Below are positions 35,644 through 48,830 of a stretch of 64,000 nucleotides of DNA, piece by piece (position 1 is the first letter of the stretch; each line of letters opens with the position of its first letter). The stretch spans positions 1 through 64,000 of the forward strand of contig CABZNL010000004.1 of NCBI GenBank assembly GCA_902527045.1. Reading direction: 5' to 3'. The notes below the pieces were generated by a model. The model was not told the DNA's origin. It searched no databases and saw only the letters and a program-made list of their open reading frames with translations. The DNA comes from an uncultured Alphaproteobacteria bacterium (GTDB taxonomy: Bacteria > Pseudomonadota > Alphaproteobacteria > HIMB59). Both the position numbers and the translations under genes were made by a program.

Positions 35644-37408
35644 TGTTTTTGAACGCAAAATCAAGGATCTTATGGGCAATGGGAGCAGCTACCGCTGATC
35701 CAGATCCACTATTTTCTATAATAACTGAAGCTATATATTTTGGTTTATCATAAGGGGCATATCCTACAAATACTGAATGGTCTTTAAATCTTTCTTCTAT
35801 CTCCTTTGATTTATACTGATCGTCTTCTCTTTCACTTTCTTTAATTCTTATTACTTGAGAGGTTCCCGTTTTACCTCCTATTTTTACAAATTCTGGATTA
35901 GAAATACTCAATTTATGTGCTGTTCCTCTTGGCTCTTGCACAACAGCATTGAGGGAATTAATTATAATTTTTTGATGCTCATTATTTAGTGATTTACCTG
36001 TAAATCTTGTAGGAGTATTTTTATCAAGTTTAGGTATTGGATATTTTCCTCCATTTAATATGGCAGAATAAAGTGTTGCAAGCTGTAATGGAGATGTTTG
36101 GTTGTATCCTTGTCCAATACACGTAATTAATGTCTCACCTTGATACCAACTCTCTTCTAAGAAAGCTTTTTTCCATTTCTTACTCGGGACAAGTCCTTTT
36201 CCTATGTTTGATAAGCCAATATCGTACTCTTTATTTAAACCTAAATTACTAGATAGGCTTGCAATATCATCAATATTTATTTTTTTAGCTAATTCATAAA
36301 AATATACATCACAAGACTCTTTTATAGCTTTTTTAAGATTAACTTTTCCATGCCCTTTTTTTTTCCAACAGTAATAATTTCTATCACCAAGTGAGGAATG
36401 CCCTTTGCAAAAGACCTCTTTTTGGGGATCTATTAGATTACGTTGAAGGCCAACTAAAGCTGAAATTGGTTTAAACACCGAACCTGGAGGATAAAAACCA
36501 GAGAAAGCTCGATTAAAAAGTGGTTTTTGATCATCGTTTAGCAAATCTCTAATTTTGTTATTTTCTCTATCCTCAAAGATTTGTGCATCAAAAGTAGGGT
36601 TGGAATTCATCGACAAGATTGATCCATCTGAAACACTTATAACAACAATAGATCCTTTTTTGTTTGTTGGAAGTTGAGATTGAGCATAATTTTGTAGACT
36701 TAAATCTAATGTTAGATCTAAATCGTTGCCTTTAATAGATTTTTCAATAGATATTTCTCTTATAGTTTTTCCTTTAGCGTTTACTTCACTAAAAATTTTA
36801 CCTGGCTTACCTTTTAAATGTTTTTCGTAACTTTTTTCTAAATGAAATACACCTTTAGAGTAAAGTTCTGAAGATTGAGTTGGTTGACCCATATAGCCAA
36901 TTATCTGTGAAAAATTTTGATATGGATAATATCTTTTTTTGGACTCAATAATTTTAATAGAATTAAATAGAAATTTATTTTTTTCAAATTTTACTATTTG
37001 TTCCCATGAAGCTCTACTTAAACTAAAGCCAGAATATTCGTTATAATTTTTTAAACGTTTTGAAATTTCAACAAAATTTAAATTTAGTTTTATTAGGCTA
37101 TCAAGTTTTTTAATTTCCTGAAAATGATCTTTACTTAAATTTTTAAACACTACGAATTCATATAATGAAGAACTTCCAGCTAATAGGTTCTTTTTAGAGT
37201 CATAAATGTCTCCCCTTAAAGGAGGTGTTAATTTTATAGAGAGTTTATTTTCAACAGATTTTTTTTTGTAAAAGTTAAAGTTGATAACCTGTAATGAGAA
37301 TAATCTTAAAGAAACTATAAACGATAAAATAGCACCAACTATAATTATGATAAATGATCTTCTATTTAATATTTTTATACTATCTTCACTAGTCTTATTC
37401 TTTTCCAT
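35636..37408 (-). CDS. mrdA: Penicillin-binding protein 2 (MrdA)
   Basis: Elongation-specific transpeptidase that cross-links peptidoglycan in the periplasm. The 590-residue protein has a short cytoplasmic tail, one membrane anchor (about 19-39), a PBP dimerisation domain starting TPPLRGDIYDS, and the transpeptidase triad S310-x-x-K313 (PPGSVFK), S365-C-D367 and K513-T-G515. The SCD in place of SxN is usual for PBP2. Overlaps mreD by 14 bp and rodA by 8 bp. Confidence 0.97.
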   Translation of the reverse strand: MEKNKTSEDSIKILNRRSFIIIIVGAILSFIVSLRLFSLQVINFNFYKKKSVENKLSIKLTPPLRGDIYDSKKNLLAGSSSLYEFVVFKNLSKDHFQEIKKLDSLIKLNLNFVEISKRLKNYNEYSGFSLSRASWEQIVKFEKNKFLFNSIKIIESKKRYYPYQNFSQIIGYMGQPTQSSELYSKGVFHLEKSYEKHLKGKPGKIFSEVNAKGKTIREISIEKSIKGNDLDLTLDLSLQNYAQSQLPTNKKGSIVVISVSDGSILSMNSNPTFDAQIFEDRENNKIRDLLNDDQKPLFNRAFSGFYPPGSVFKPISALVGLQRNLIDPQKEVFCKGHSSLGDRNYYCWKKKGHGKVNLKKAIKESCDVYFYELAKKINIDDIASLSSNLGLNKEYDIGLSNIGKGLVPSKKWKKAFLEESWYQGETLITCIGQGYNQTSPLQLATLYSAILNGGKYPIPKLDKNTPTRFTGKSLNNEHQKIIINSLNAVVQEPRGTAHKLSISNPEFVKIGGKTGTSQVIRIKESEREDDQYKSKEIEERFKDHSVFVGYAPYDKPKYIASVIIENSGSGSAVAAPIAHKILDFAFKNNV

Positions 37409-37815
37409 AATTTGAAAGTCCTAAAAAAATAAAGGTTAAAATTAATATACTTATAAAATATTGTAAATTTAGCAGTCTAAATACGATTGTTTGATCAAAA
37501 AGAAAAAAGGTAATAAAACTATAAATAAAAATCATTAATGATTTTATATACAAAGAGAGATTATAATTATTAATAAGATAATTTAGTAAAAGGAGAGGTA
37601 TAAACAACACCACAATTCCAATTAATATCGGCAAACCTACAAAAACCTCTACGACAAAAGTTGATGAAATAAATATAAAGATATCAATAATTTTAATATT
37701 TTTTTCCTTAAGCACTGAAAAAAAAGCTATATTTATCAATGAAAATACAACAATATCATTTGTAACAAAATTAAAGTTTCCATAAATTAAAAATAAAATT
37801 ATTACAAAAAAAAAT

Positions 37816-37823
<8 letters not shown>
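37395..37823 (-). CDS. mreD: Rod-shape determining membrane protein MreD
   Basis: A 142-residue, very hydrophobic protein with about five membrane helices; sequence motifs are weak, as is normal for MreD, and the call rests mainly on position between mreC and mrdA and on size (MreD is usually 150-170 residues). It links MreC to the elongation complex in the inner membrane. Overlaps mreC by 8 bp and mrdA by 14 bp. Confidence 0.82.
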
Positions 37824-39610
<1,787 letters not shown>

Positions 39611-41179
39611 TTATATACCTTTAATATTTGAGATGCTAATCTCAGAAACTCCCTCTTGCATATTGGAGTTATTCTCAAAGTTTAATATTTTATTACATGC
39701 ATTGATATAAGATTTTGCTGAAGCAACTATAATATCTATATCAGAAGCCTTACCAATAAATTCTTTATTCAAATATTCAAGTTTTACAGTAACTTCTCCC
39801 TGTGCATCAGAGTCCGGTGTAATGGCGTTAATGTGATAAAGCACCAATTTTGGAGAAAAACCTACTACTTTAGAAATACAACTAAATACGGCATCAACAG
39901 GACCATTTCCAGACCCACTGACCTCTTTTAGCTTTTCTTTAAAATCTAGTTCTAAAGAAGCTACATGTTTAGAGTTAGTGCCAGACATGATGCTTAAATT
40001 TTTAAGTTTTAAAGTATTAGATTTGTTAAAATGCGTGTCATCTACAAGAGCAATTAAATCCTCATCATAAACATCTTTTTTCTTGTCTGCTAAAAGCTTA
40101 AATTTTTCAAAAATTTCATTGATGTAATTATCACCTACTTCATATCCTAGAATTTTAAGTTTTTCTTTAAATGCGTGTTTTCCTGAGTGTTTACCAAGCA
40201 CCAAGCTAGATTTTTTTAAACCAATTGTCTCTGGGGACATAATTTCATAAGTTTGAACATTTTTTAGAACACCATCTTGATGTATCCCTGACTCATGAGC
40301 AAAAGCGTTAGCACCTACAATTGCTTTATTTGGTTGAACAGGAAAACCTGTAATTGAAGATACAAGTTTTGATGTTTTTGAAATAGCACTTGTATTAATA
40401 TTGGACTGAACTTTTAAAAGATCTGATCTAACTTTCATAGCCATTACAACTTCTTCTAAGGCTGCATTGCCAGCTCTTTCACCCAATCCATTTATAGTAC
40501 ACTCAATTTGTCTTGCACCGTTTTCTACTGCATTTAGAGAATTTGCAACTGCTAGACCTAAATCATTGTGACAATGAACAGAAATTATTGCTTTATCAAT
40601 ATTTGGTACGTTGTTTTTAACTTTTTTTATAATCTCCCCGAATTCAAATGGTAAAGTATATCCGACTGTATCAGGGATATTTATTGTTGATGCACCACTT
40701 TCTATTGCTAATTCTATGCACCTATAAAGAAAATCAATCGAGGATCTCCCACCATCCTCACAGCTCCATTCAATATTTGGGCATAGGTTTCTTGCAAAAG
40801 AAACACTATCTTTAATTTTGTCAAGCACTTGGTCTTCAGTTAGTTTTAATTTGAATTCCATGTGTATAGGGCTAGTGGCTATAAAAGTATGTATTCTTGG
40901 ATTTTTTGCTTTTTTTACAGCATTCCAAGCTGCTTCAATATCTTCATGTTTTGCTCTCGCCAATCCTGCTATCTGACAATCCTTGATTTCATGGGCAATA
41001 GCTTGAACAGAGTTAAAATCACCCTTTGAGGCTATTGGAAAACCAGCTTCAATAATATCAACTTTTAGCTCTTCTAATAATCTGGCAATAGAGAGTTTCT
41101 CTTCTTGATTCATAGAAGCACCAGGAGATTGCTCTCCATCTCTTAGAGTCGTATCAAAAATTAATACTTTATCTGGCAA
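39611..41179 (-). CDS. leuA: 2-isopropylmalate synthase
   Basis: First committed step to leucine: condenses acetyl-CoA with ketoisovalerate. The 522-residue protein has the TIM-barrel signatures FDTTLRDGEQSPGASM and VSVHCHNDLGLAVAN (here ISVHCHNDLGLAVAN), then NGLGERAGNAALEEVVMAM, HESGIHQDGVLKN, and a complete C-terminal regulatory LeuA dimer domain (about 390-510) where leucine feedback usually acts. Placed 2 bp after ilvC, so the branched-chain genes ilvI-ilvH-ilvC-leuA form one unit. Confidence 0.97.
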   Translation of the reverse strand: MPDKVLIFDTTLRDGEQSPGASMNQEEKLSIARLLEELKVDIIEAGFPIASKGDFNSVQAIAHEIKDCQIAGLARAKHEDIEAAWNAVKKAKNPRIHTFIATSPIHMEFKLKLTEDQVLDKIKDSVSFARNLCPNIEWSCEDGGRSSIDFLYRCIELAIESGASTINIPDTVGYTLPFEFGEIIKKVKNNVPNIDKAIISVHCHNDLGLAVANSLNAVENGARQIECTINGLGERAGNAALEEVVMAMKVRSDLLKVQSNINTSAISKTSKLVSSITGFPVQPNKAIVGANAFAHESGIHQDGVLKNVQTYEIMSPETIGLKKSSLVLGKHSGKHAFKEKLKILGYEVGDNYINEIFEKFKLLADKKKDVYDEDLIALVDDTHFNKSNTLKLKNLSIMSGTNSKHVASLELDFKEKLKEVSGSGNGPVDAVFSCISKVVGFSPKLVLYHINAITPDSDAQGEVTVKLEYLNKEFIGKASDIDIIVASAKSYINACNKILNFENNSNMQEGVSEISISNIKGI

Positions 41180-41181
41180 TA

Positions 41182-42752
<1,571 letters not shown>

Positions 42753-42767
42753 GGTTAAAAAAATTAA

Positions 42768-44540
42768 TTAAACTAGTACTTTTCCTTTTTCTTGATTTTC
42801 AGGTTTTTCTTTATCATATTTTGATAAAAGCATTTCATGATGTGCAGCCCCAGATGGTATCATGGGAAAGCAATTTTCTTTTTTATCAACCCAGATATCA
42901 GCAATAACAGGTCTATCTATGGAAACCATTTCATTAATAGCATCGTCTAACTCAGAAATATTTTTTGCTCTTACTCCAACTGCATTAAAACTTTCAGCAA
43001 GTTTTTTAAAATCAGGAAGAGCGTCCACATAACTTTCAGAATATCTACTTCCATGTAGTAGTTCCTGCCATTGTCTAACCATTCCCATATATTCATTATT
43101 TAAAATGAAAATTTTTATTGGTAATTTATATTGAACTGCTGTAGCTATTTCTTGAACGTTCATCAGAAAAGATGCTTCTCCAGCTATGTCTATAACTAGC
43201 GAGTCAGGGTTTGCCATTTGCGCTCCTACCGCAGCGGGCATACCAAAACCCATTGTGCCAAGACCTCCGGAAGTAATCCACCTATTGGGTTTTGAAAATT
43301 TATAATACTGAGCTGCCCACATTTGATGTTGTCCAACTTCAGTGGTTATAAAAGTGTCGTTTTTACTGGTTAAATCATACAATCTAGAGATGGCATGTTG
43401 GGGTTTAATAATCTCTTCACCTTGCTCATAGTGAAGACATTCTTTTTTTCTCCAGTCATTAATTTGACCCCACCAATTAGTGTAATCTTTTTTTTCAAGT
43501 TCAATATTATTTGACTCTATATAAGAGTTTATTTCTTTTAATGTCAAAGTAATGTCAGTATTTGTATGAAAATCGACCTTTACATTTTTATTAATTGAGC
43601 TTTGGTCAATATCAATATGAAATTTTACAGAGTCTGGAGAAAATGCATCTAATCTTCCTGTTACTCTATCATCAAACCTTGCACCAACATTGATCATTAA
43701 ATCACATTTATTCATTGCCAGATTTGCTTCATAGTTTCCATGCATTCCCAACATCCCAAGTGAACTTTTATCTTCGCCTGGAAAACACCCTAAACCATGA
43801 AGTGTTGTTGTAATTGGAATATTAGTTTTATTTACGAGCTTAATTAATTCTTGGCTAGCTTGAGGCCCAGAGTTTAAACAACCACCACCAACATAAAAAA
43901 TAGGTCTTACAGAATTTTTAATGTGATTTACTAGTTCTTGAACAAAATTTATATCAACATTTTTAGAGCCAGCTTTAATTCTGTGCCCTCTAAAACTAAT
44001 GTCTTTTTTTGGTATATATTTTGACTTTGCAAATTGTACGTCTTTTGGAATATCAATTAACACAGGACCTGGTCTTCCTGAGCTAGCTATCTTAAATGCT
44101 TCATGAATTGTTTCGGAGAGCTTGCTAACATCTTTGACTAAATAGTTATGTTTAGTGCAAGGTCTTGTAATTCCAGTAGTATCACATTCTTGAAACGCAT
44201 CTGTACCTATTAAATGTGAAGGTACTTGTCCACTAATACAAACTATAGGAATGCTATCCATCAGTGCGTCAGTTAAGCCTGTTACCACATTGGTAACCCC
44301 AGGGCCTGAAGTCACTAACAAGACTCCTACTTTCCCACTTGATCTTGCATATCCCTCTGCTGCATGAACTGCACCAGCTTCTTGTCTTACCAAAACATGT
44401 TTTAAAAAATTTTGGCCAAAAATTGCATCATAAATAGGAAGAACAGCTCCACCTGGATAACCAAAAATTGTATCTACCTCTTGGTCTTTGAGGGCCTTAA
44501 GTAGAATATCTGCTCCCGTATATTCGTTTTCATTGTCCAT
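42768..44540 (-). CDS. ilvI: Acetolactate synthase large (catalytic) subunit
   Basis: Thiamine-diphosphate enzyme that joins two pyruvates, or pyruvate and ketobutyrate. The 590-residue protein has IFGYPGGAVLPIYDA, the catalytic Glu in HVLVRQEAGAVHAAEGYAR, GLTDALMDSIPIV, and the ThDP motif with GLGTMGFGMPAAVGAQM then ILNNEYMGMVRQWQELLH. No frameshift. Overlaps miaA by 11 bp. Confidence 0.97.
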   Translation of the reverse strand: MDNENEYTGADILLKALKDQEVDTIFGYPGGAVLPIYDAIFGQNFLKHVLVRQEAGAVHAAEGYARSSGKVGVLLVTSGPGVTNVVTGLTDALMDSIPIVCISGQVPSHLIGTDAFQECDTTGITRPCTKHNYLVKDVSKLSETIHEAFKIASSGRPGPVLIDIPKDVQFAKSKYIPKKDISFRGHRIKAGSKNVDINFVQELVNHIKNSVRPIFYVGGGCLNSGPQASQELIKLVNKTNIPITTTLHGLGCFPGEDKSSLGMLGMHGNYEANLAMNKCDLMINVGARFDDRVTGRLDAFSPDSVKFHIDIDQSSINKNVKVDFHTNTDITLTLKEINSYIESNNIELEKKDYTNWWGQINDWRKKECLHYEQGEEIIKPQHAISRLYDLTSKNDTFITTEVGQHQMWAAQYYKFSKPNRWITSGGLGTMGFGMPAAVGAQMANPDSLVIDIAGEASFLMNVQEIATAVQYKLPIKIFILNNEYMGMVRQWQELLHGSRYSESYVDALPDFKKLAESFNAVGVRAKNISELDDAINEMVSIDRPVIADIWVDKKENCFPMIPSGAAHHEMLLSKYDKEKPENQEKGKVLV

Positions 44541-45441
44541 TTAGGTATATACTTATATTTTCAATTGAATCTTTAGGGAAGCTTTTTTTATAGTTTATTC
44601 TCAGATTAAGTTGGCTAAATTTTTGGTTATTCCACCATGTAAACTGTCTTTTGATATACCTTTTGGTATTTTTTATACCTAGGTAGATAGCCTCGTCTAA
44701 ACTCATTTTGTTTCTAATACATGATAATAATTCAGGCAGACCATGGGCTTTATATAGAGTTTTAGATATTTTTTTATTTTCATAGAGGGATTTCACCTCC
44801 TCTAAAGCACCATTATTGATCATTTGTTGAAATCTTAACTCTGCTTTTTCATATAGATCTTTTTTAGGTTTTGTGACTTGTATTACGAGGGGATTAGGAG
44901 TGATTGCAACTTTATTGCCATAATTATTTTCCATCGTATCGTTGTGTTCCAAACAAAAAGCTAAACGACTCAATAACCTTTGTTTGTCTTTAGGGAAGAT
45001 TTTTTCTTTATAATATTTTTCTAAAATGTTTAAACAATAGTCTGGACCTTTACTTAAAAATAAATCCTCTGCATCTTTTTTAAATTTTTGACTGATTGAT
45101 GGCATCTCTGATAATCCCTCTATTAGAGATTGAATATAAAATCCTGTACCTCCAACAAAAACAGGTGTCTTATTTCTACTTTGAATATTTTTAATTACTT
45201 GTTTAACATCATCAATCCAGTGATTGACTGAGTATTCTTTGTTATTGATGTGTCCGTAGAGATGATGAGGGACTATCTTTAATTCTTTCTCAGTGGGTCT
45301 ATTTGATAAGATTTTTAATTGTTTATATACCTGAATACTGTCAGCGTTGATAATTTCTATATCTATTAACTTTGATAATTCATAAGTGTAATCATTTTTA
45401 CCTGAGCAAGTAGGACCTACAACAAAAAGGAACTTATTCAA
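44530..45441 (-). CDS. miaA: tRNA dimethylallyltransferase MiaA with altered P-loop
   Basis: Adds the dimethylallyl group to N6 of A37 in tRNAs reading UNN codons. The 303-residue protein keeps INADSIQVYKQL, FVGGTGFYIQSLIEGLS and the RQFTWWNNQ segment. The P-loop at residues 9-16 reads GPTCSGKN: the residue after Lys, nearly always Thr or Ser and a magnesium ligand, is Asn16. The rest of the family pattern is sound, so activity may persist. Between degP and ilvI, the normal alphaproteobacterial position. Confidence 0.94.
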   Translation of the reverse strand: MNKFLFVVGPTCSGKNDYTYELSKLIDIEIINADSIQVYKQLKILSNRPTEKELKIVPHHLYGHINNKEYSVNHWIDDVKQVIKNIQSRNKTPVFVGGTGFYIQSLIEGLSEMPSISQKFKKDAEDLFLSKGPDYCLNILEKYYKEKIFPKDKQRLLSRLAFCLEHNDTMENNYGNKVAITPNPLVIQVTKPKKDLYEKAELRFQQMINNGALEEVKSLYENKKISKTLYKAHGLPELLSCIRNKMSLDEAIYLGIKNTKRYIKRQFTWWNNQKFSQLNLRINYKKSFPKDSIENISIYLNGQ

Positions 45442-46822
45442 TAACGAATGGGTTAATTAACCAAAATTCATTACCGTCTCTAATGACTCTTAACAGTAAT
45501 TTATCTCGATTTAATTTGATACTGTTTTCAATAATTGATTGAAAAGAGCTAATATCCTTAATTTTTTCACTTGAAACTTGAATAATTACGTCATTGATTA
45601 ATAAATTTTCGTTTTTATCACCAACTTCTCTGACCAAAATACCTGAGGTTTTTGAGTCTAATCCTAAATTGTTTATAGCTTCACTTGTCAATTCTTCGAC
45701 AGTAATATCTAGTTCATCAAGATATACTCCCTCATTTTTAGCAAGTTTACCAGCTTCTTCTAATTCACCAACCTTAACATCAATATCTATAATCTCTCCA
45801 TTTCTCCAAACTTTTACCACAACTTGACTTCCAATGGGCGTTTCAGCAACAACTTTTGGTAAATCCTTAAATGATGAAATTTTTTGATTGTTAAACTCAA
45901 TTATAATATCCCCTGCCTGTATGTTTGAAAGGGCTGCTGGGCTATTAGGTTCAACAGAAGCTACAAAAGCTCCATCTGTTGAGTCATAACCCAAGCTATC
46001 AGAAAATTCTTGAGTTAAATCTTGAATTTGTACACCAAGTCTTCCTCTTTTTGCTTGGCCAAATGTAATTATTTGTTCAACAATCAATTTTGCTGTTTTA
46101 GATGGAATTGAAAAACCCAAGCCAACACTTCCTCCTGTTTGGGAGATAATCATTGAATTAATTCCGATCACTTCTCCATCTAAATTAAATAATGGTCCAC
46201 CAGAGTTGCCTCTATTGATAGCTGCATCAGTTTGTATGAAGTCAACATATGGTCCACCGCCGATATCTCTGTTAATGGAAGAAATAATTCCTGAGGTGAC
46301 AGTACCACCTAAACCAAGGGGGTTGCCAATCGCTAAAACTATATCACCAACTCTTGAAACATCTGAGTCGCCCCAATTTAGGCTTTGAATATTAACAGAT
46401 GAAGGATCGATTTTTAACACCGCAATGTCAGTCTTAGGATCAGTTCCAACAAGTTCTGCTGAGATTTCATCAATTCCATTATTAAAAATTACAGTAATTT
46501 GATCTGCACCACTTATTACATGATTATTTGTCACTACATAACCTTCGTCATTGATAATAAATCCAGATCCAAGACCAGTTAAATTTTCACGTTTAGGCAT
46601 TTGATTACCAAAAAAATCATCAAACATATCATTGAATGGATGTCCTTCTGGTAGTTCAGGTAATTGACTAGTTTTTCTCTCTACTGTTTGGCTGGTCGCT
46701 ATACTAACAACTGAGGGTAACAGCTCATCTACTAAGTCAGCATATCCTCTTTCAAATTGTGCAAAAGTAGTATTTGTTAGAAAAAGTAAATTGAAAAGAG
46801 ATAAAAAGATGAGTCTTTTCAT
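45434..46822 (-). CDS. degP: Periplasmic serine protease of the DegP/DegQ (S1C) family
   Basis: A protease and chaperone for misfolded envelope proteins. The 462-residue protein starts with a signal peptide (cleavage after about residue 21, TTFA/QFE), then a trypsin-like domain with triad H101 (TNNHVIS), D132 (KTDIAVLKI) and S207 (GNSGGPLF), followed by two PDZ domains at about 255-345 and 370-455. The layout is that of Do-like proteases. It neighbours hflC and hflK, as in other alphaproteobacteria, linking envelope quality-control functions. Confidence 0.96.
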   Translation of the reverse strand: MKRLIFLSLFNLLFLTNTTFAQFERGYADLVDELLPSVVSIATSQTVERKTSQLPELPEGHPFNDMFDDFFGNQMPKRENLTGLGSGFIINDEGYVVTNNHVISGADQITVIFNNGIDEISAELVGTDPKTDIAVLKIDPSSVNIQSLNWGDSDVSRVGDIVLAIGNPLGLGGTVTSGIISSINRDIGGGPYVDFIQTDAAINRGNSGGPLFNLDGEVIGINSMIISQTGGSVGLGFSIPSKTAKLIVEQIITFGQAKRGRLGVQIQDLTQEFSDSLGYDSTDGAFVASVEPNSPAALSNIQAGDIIIEFNNQKISSFKDLPKVVAETPIGSQVVVKVWRNGEIIDIDVKVGELEEAGKLAKNEGVYLDELDITVEELTSEAINNLGLDSKTSGILVREVGDKNENLLINDVIIQVSSEKIKDISSFQSIIENSIKLNRDKLLLRVIRDGNEFWLINPFVIE

Positions 46823-46837
46823 TAATATTTGATAGTT

Positions 46838-47707
46838 TTAGTTTGAACCCTCAGAATTTTCAAAGTATTCAAAGAAATCACTATCAGGTGATATAACCAT
46901 AGTAGTTGTTCCATCTTTAAAAGTATCTGAATAAGCTTCCATAGACCTAATAAACTCAAAAAACTCTGGATCTTTTGCAAAAGCATCATTTAGGATTTGG
47001 TTTCTTGCTGCTTCTCCTTCACCTTTTAAAATATTAGATTGCTTTTCAGCTTCTGCAATTATTTCAATTTTCTGTCTATCTGCAGTCGCTTTAATTTTTT
47101 GCGATATCTCTTGACCTTCAGCTCTTAAAAGGTTGGCTTCTCTTTCCCTCTCTGTTCTCATTCTATCAAAAACATTAGATTGAACTTCAGGGGTCAATTC
47201 GGTTCTTTTTAGTCTTAAATCAACAATTTCAATTCCAAAATTATCTTGGTCTTCACGAACGTTTTCAAAAATCTCAGCCATAATTTTTTCACGATCATCA
47301 GATAATAAGTCGTTTAATTGATACTGGGCAATCACACCTCTAACTGATGAGTTCACTATTCTTCCCAAACGATCATTTAACGCTAATTCAGTTCTTGTGG
47401 TTTGAAAAAACTTCAAAGGATCTTTGATCATATATCTTACAATAGAGTCAACTACGATACGCTTTTGATCTCGTAAAATTACTTCTTCTTGAGCTGGATC
47501 TAGGTTTAAAACTCGACTATCGTAATAAACAACATTTTGTATGAAGGGTAGTTTAAACTTTAAACCAGGTGTTTGATGTACAGCACGAGGCTCACCAAAT
47601 TGTAAAACTATTACTTGTTTTGTTTGATCTACAACAAAGAAAAAACCTGATGCAAATAAAATAAAAAAGAAAGACAATCCGACGATTACGTAATTTCTCA
47701 TTTTCAT
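46838..47707 (-). CDS. hflC: FtsH regulator HflC (SPFH protein)
   Basis: Partner of HflK that surrounds the FtsH protease in the inner membrane. The 289-residue protein has one N-terminal membrane helix (about 5-26) and an SPFH domain with QVIVLQFGEPRAVHQTPGL and DQKRIVVDSIVRYMIKDPL, then a charged coiled-coil (about 180-245, RTEREREANLLRAEGQEIS). It overlaps hflK by four bases. Confidence 0.96.
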   Translation of the reverse strand: MKMRNYVIVGLSFFFILFASGFFFVVDQTKQVIVLQFGEPRAVHQTPGLKFKLPFIQNVVYYDSRVLNLDPAQEEVILRDQKRIVVDSIVRYMIKDPLKFFQTTRTELALNDRLGRIVNSSVRGVIAQYQLNDLLSDDREKIMAEIFENVREDQDNFGIEIVDLRLKRTELTPEVQSNVFDRMRTEREREANLLRAEGQEISQKIKATADRQKIEIIAEAEKQSNILKGEGEAARNQILNDAFAKDPEFFEFIRSMEAYSDTFKDGTTTMVISPDSDFFEYFENSEGSN

Positions 47708-48804
47708 TGGCTATCCCCTTGTTTATTTTTATTTAATTCGTTTAATGGCAGATAAGGAACAACACCATTTCCAGAGTTTTGATCGATCATTATCTTACTA
47801 GATCCTGAAAGAACATCCCTAAGAGTTTCTAGGTAAATTCTCTTCTTAGTTGTTTCTTTAGACTGCTCGTAGGTATCTAGCACTTGAAGAAATCTACTTG
47901 ATTCACCCTCAGCTTGTTTAATTAATTTGTTTCTATAACCCTCTGCTTCTTGAAGAATTTTTTCAGCTTCACCTCTAGCTTCTGGAACAATTCTGTTACT
48001 ATAGGCTTCTGCCTGATTGACAGTTCTCTCTTTATCCTGTCTTGCTTTTTGAACATCATCAAAAGCATCAATAACTTCTCTTGGGGGATTAACATCTTGT
48101 AATTGAATAGACTGGATTAATATTCCGACTTCATACTCGTCTAAGAGTTCTTGGAGCAAAGAACGTGAGTCTCTTTCAACAGACTGTCTAGATACAGTAA
48201 GAAGGCCTTCAAGGTTTGTTTGTCCTACAACTTCCCTAAGAACACTCTCAGAAATTACTTTTACGGTTTCCTCAGGATCCCTTAAATTAAATAAAAACTG
48301 ACCAGCATCTTTAATTCTATAAAGAACGGTATAGTCTAAATCCGAAATATTTTGATCAGATGTGAGCATCATGCTTTCTTCAAGAACATCTCTAGTAGAA
48401 TTACCACTTGATCTAAAACCAACATTAATTTTTCTAATTGCCTCTACTTTTGGTGTTAGAACTTTTCCGATAGGTGTAGGAAAGAAGTAATGAAGTCCAG
48501 GGTCAGTTGTACTTTCGTTCCACTTACCAAATAATAATTCAACTCCTTGCTCATCAGGTTCAACTCTGTAAAAACCAGTTGCCAACCAAATCACAAAAGC
48601 GATTAAAATTAAAAATGAGACACCCTTAAACCCACCTTTAAAAGGCATTTTAAATTTATATTTATTTTTTAGGTCTTTAAGAAGATCATCTATTGAATCG
48701 TTGTTTCCACCAGAAAAACCTCCACCAGACCCTCTATTATTATTTCCTGAAGAGGAACCCCATGGACCATCAAGTGCGAAAATTTTGAATTTGTTTTTGT
48801 TCAC
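47704..48804 (-). CDS. hflK: FtsH regulator HflK (SPFH protein)
   Basis: A 366-residue SPFH protein. Its start is GTG at 48804; no ATG fits. The N-terminal part is glycine- and asparagine-rich around GPWGSSSGNNNRGSGGG, as in typical HflK, followed by one membrane helix (about 64-82), an SPFH domain (EPDEQGVELLFGKWNES) and a helical region ending near SGNGVVPYLPLNEL, the conserved HflK tail. First gene of the fifteen-gene run; divergent from mrp by 26 bp. Confidence 0.95.
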   Translation of the reverse strand: MNKNKFKIFALDGPWGSSSGNNNRGSGGGFSGGNNDSIDDLLKDLKNKYKFKMPFKGGFKGVSFLILIAFVIWLATGFYRVEPDEQGVELLFGKWNESTTDPGLHYFFPTPIGKVLTPKVEAIRKINVGFRSSGNSTRDVLEESMMLTSDQNISDLDYTVLYRIKDAGQFLFNLRDPEETVKVISESVLREVVGQTNLEGLLTVSRQSVERDSRSLLQELLDEYEVGILIQSIQLQDVNPPREVIDAFDDVQKARQDKERTVNQAEAYSNRIVPEARGEAEKILQEAEGYRNKLIKQAEGESSRFLQVLDTYEQSKETTKKRIYLETLRDVLSGSSKIMIDQNSGNGVVPYLPLNELNKNKQGDSQ

Positions 48805-48830
48805 GATACAATATATGTAGTGTTTAATAG

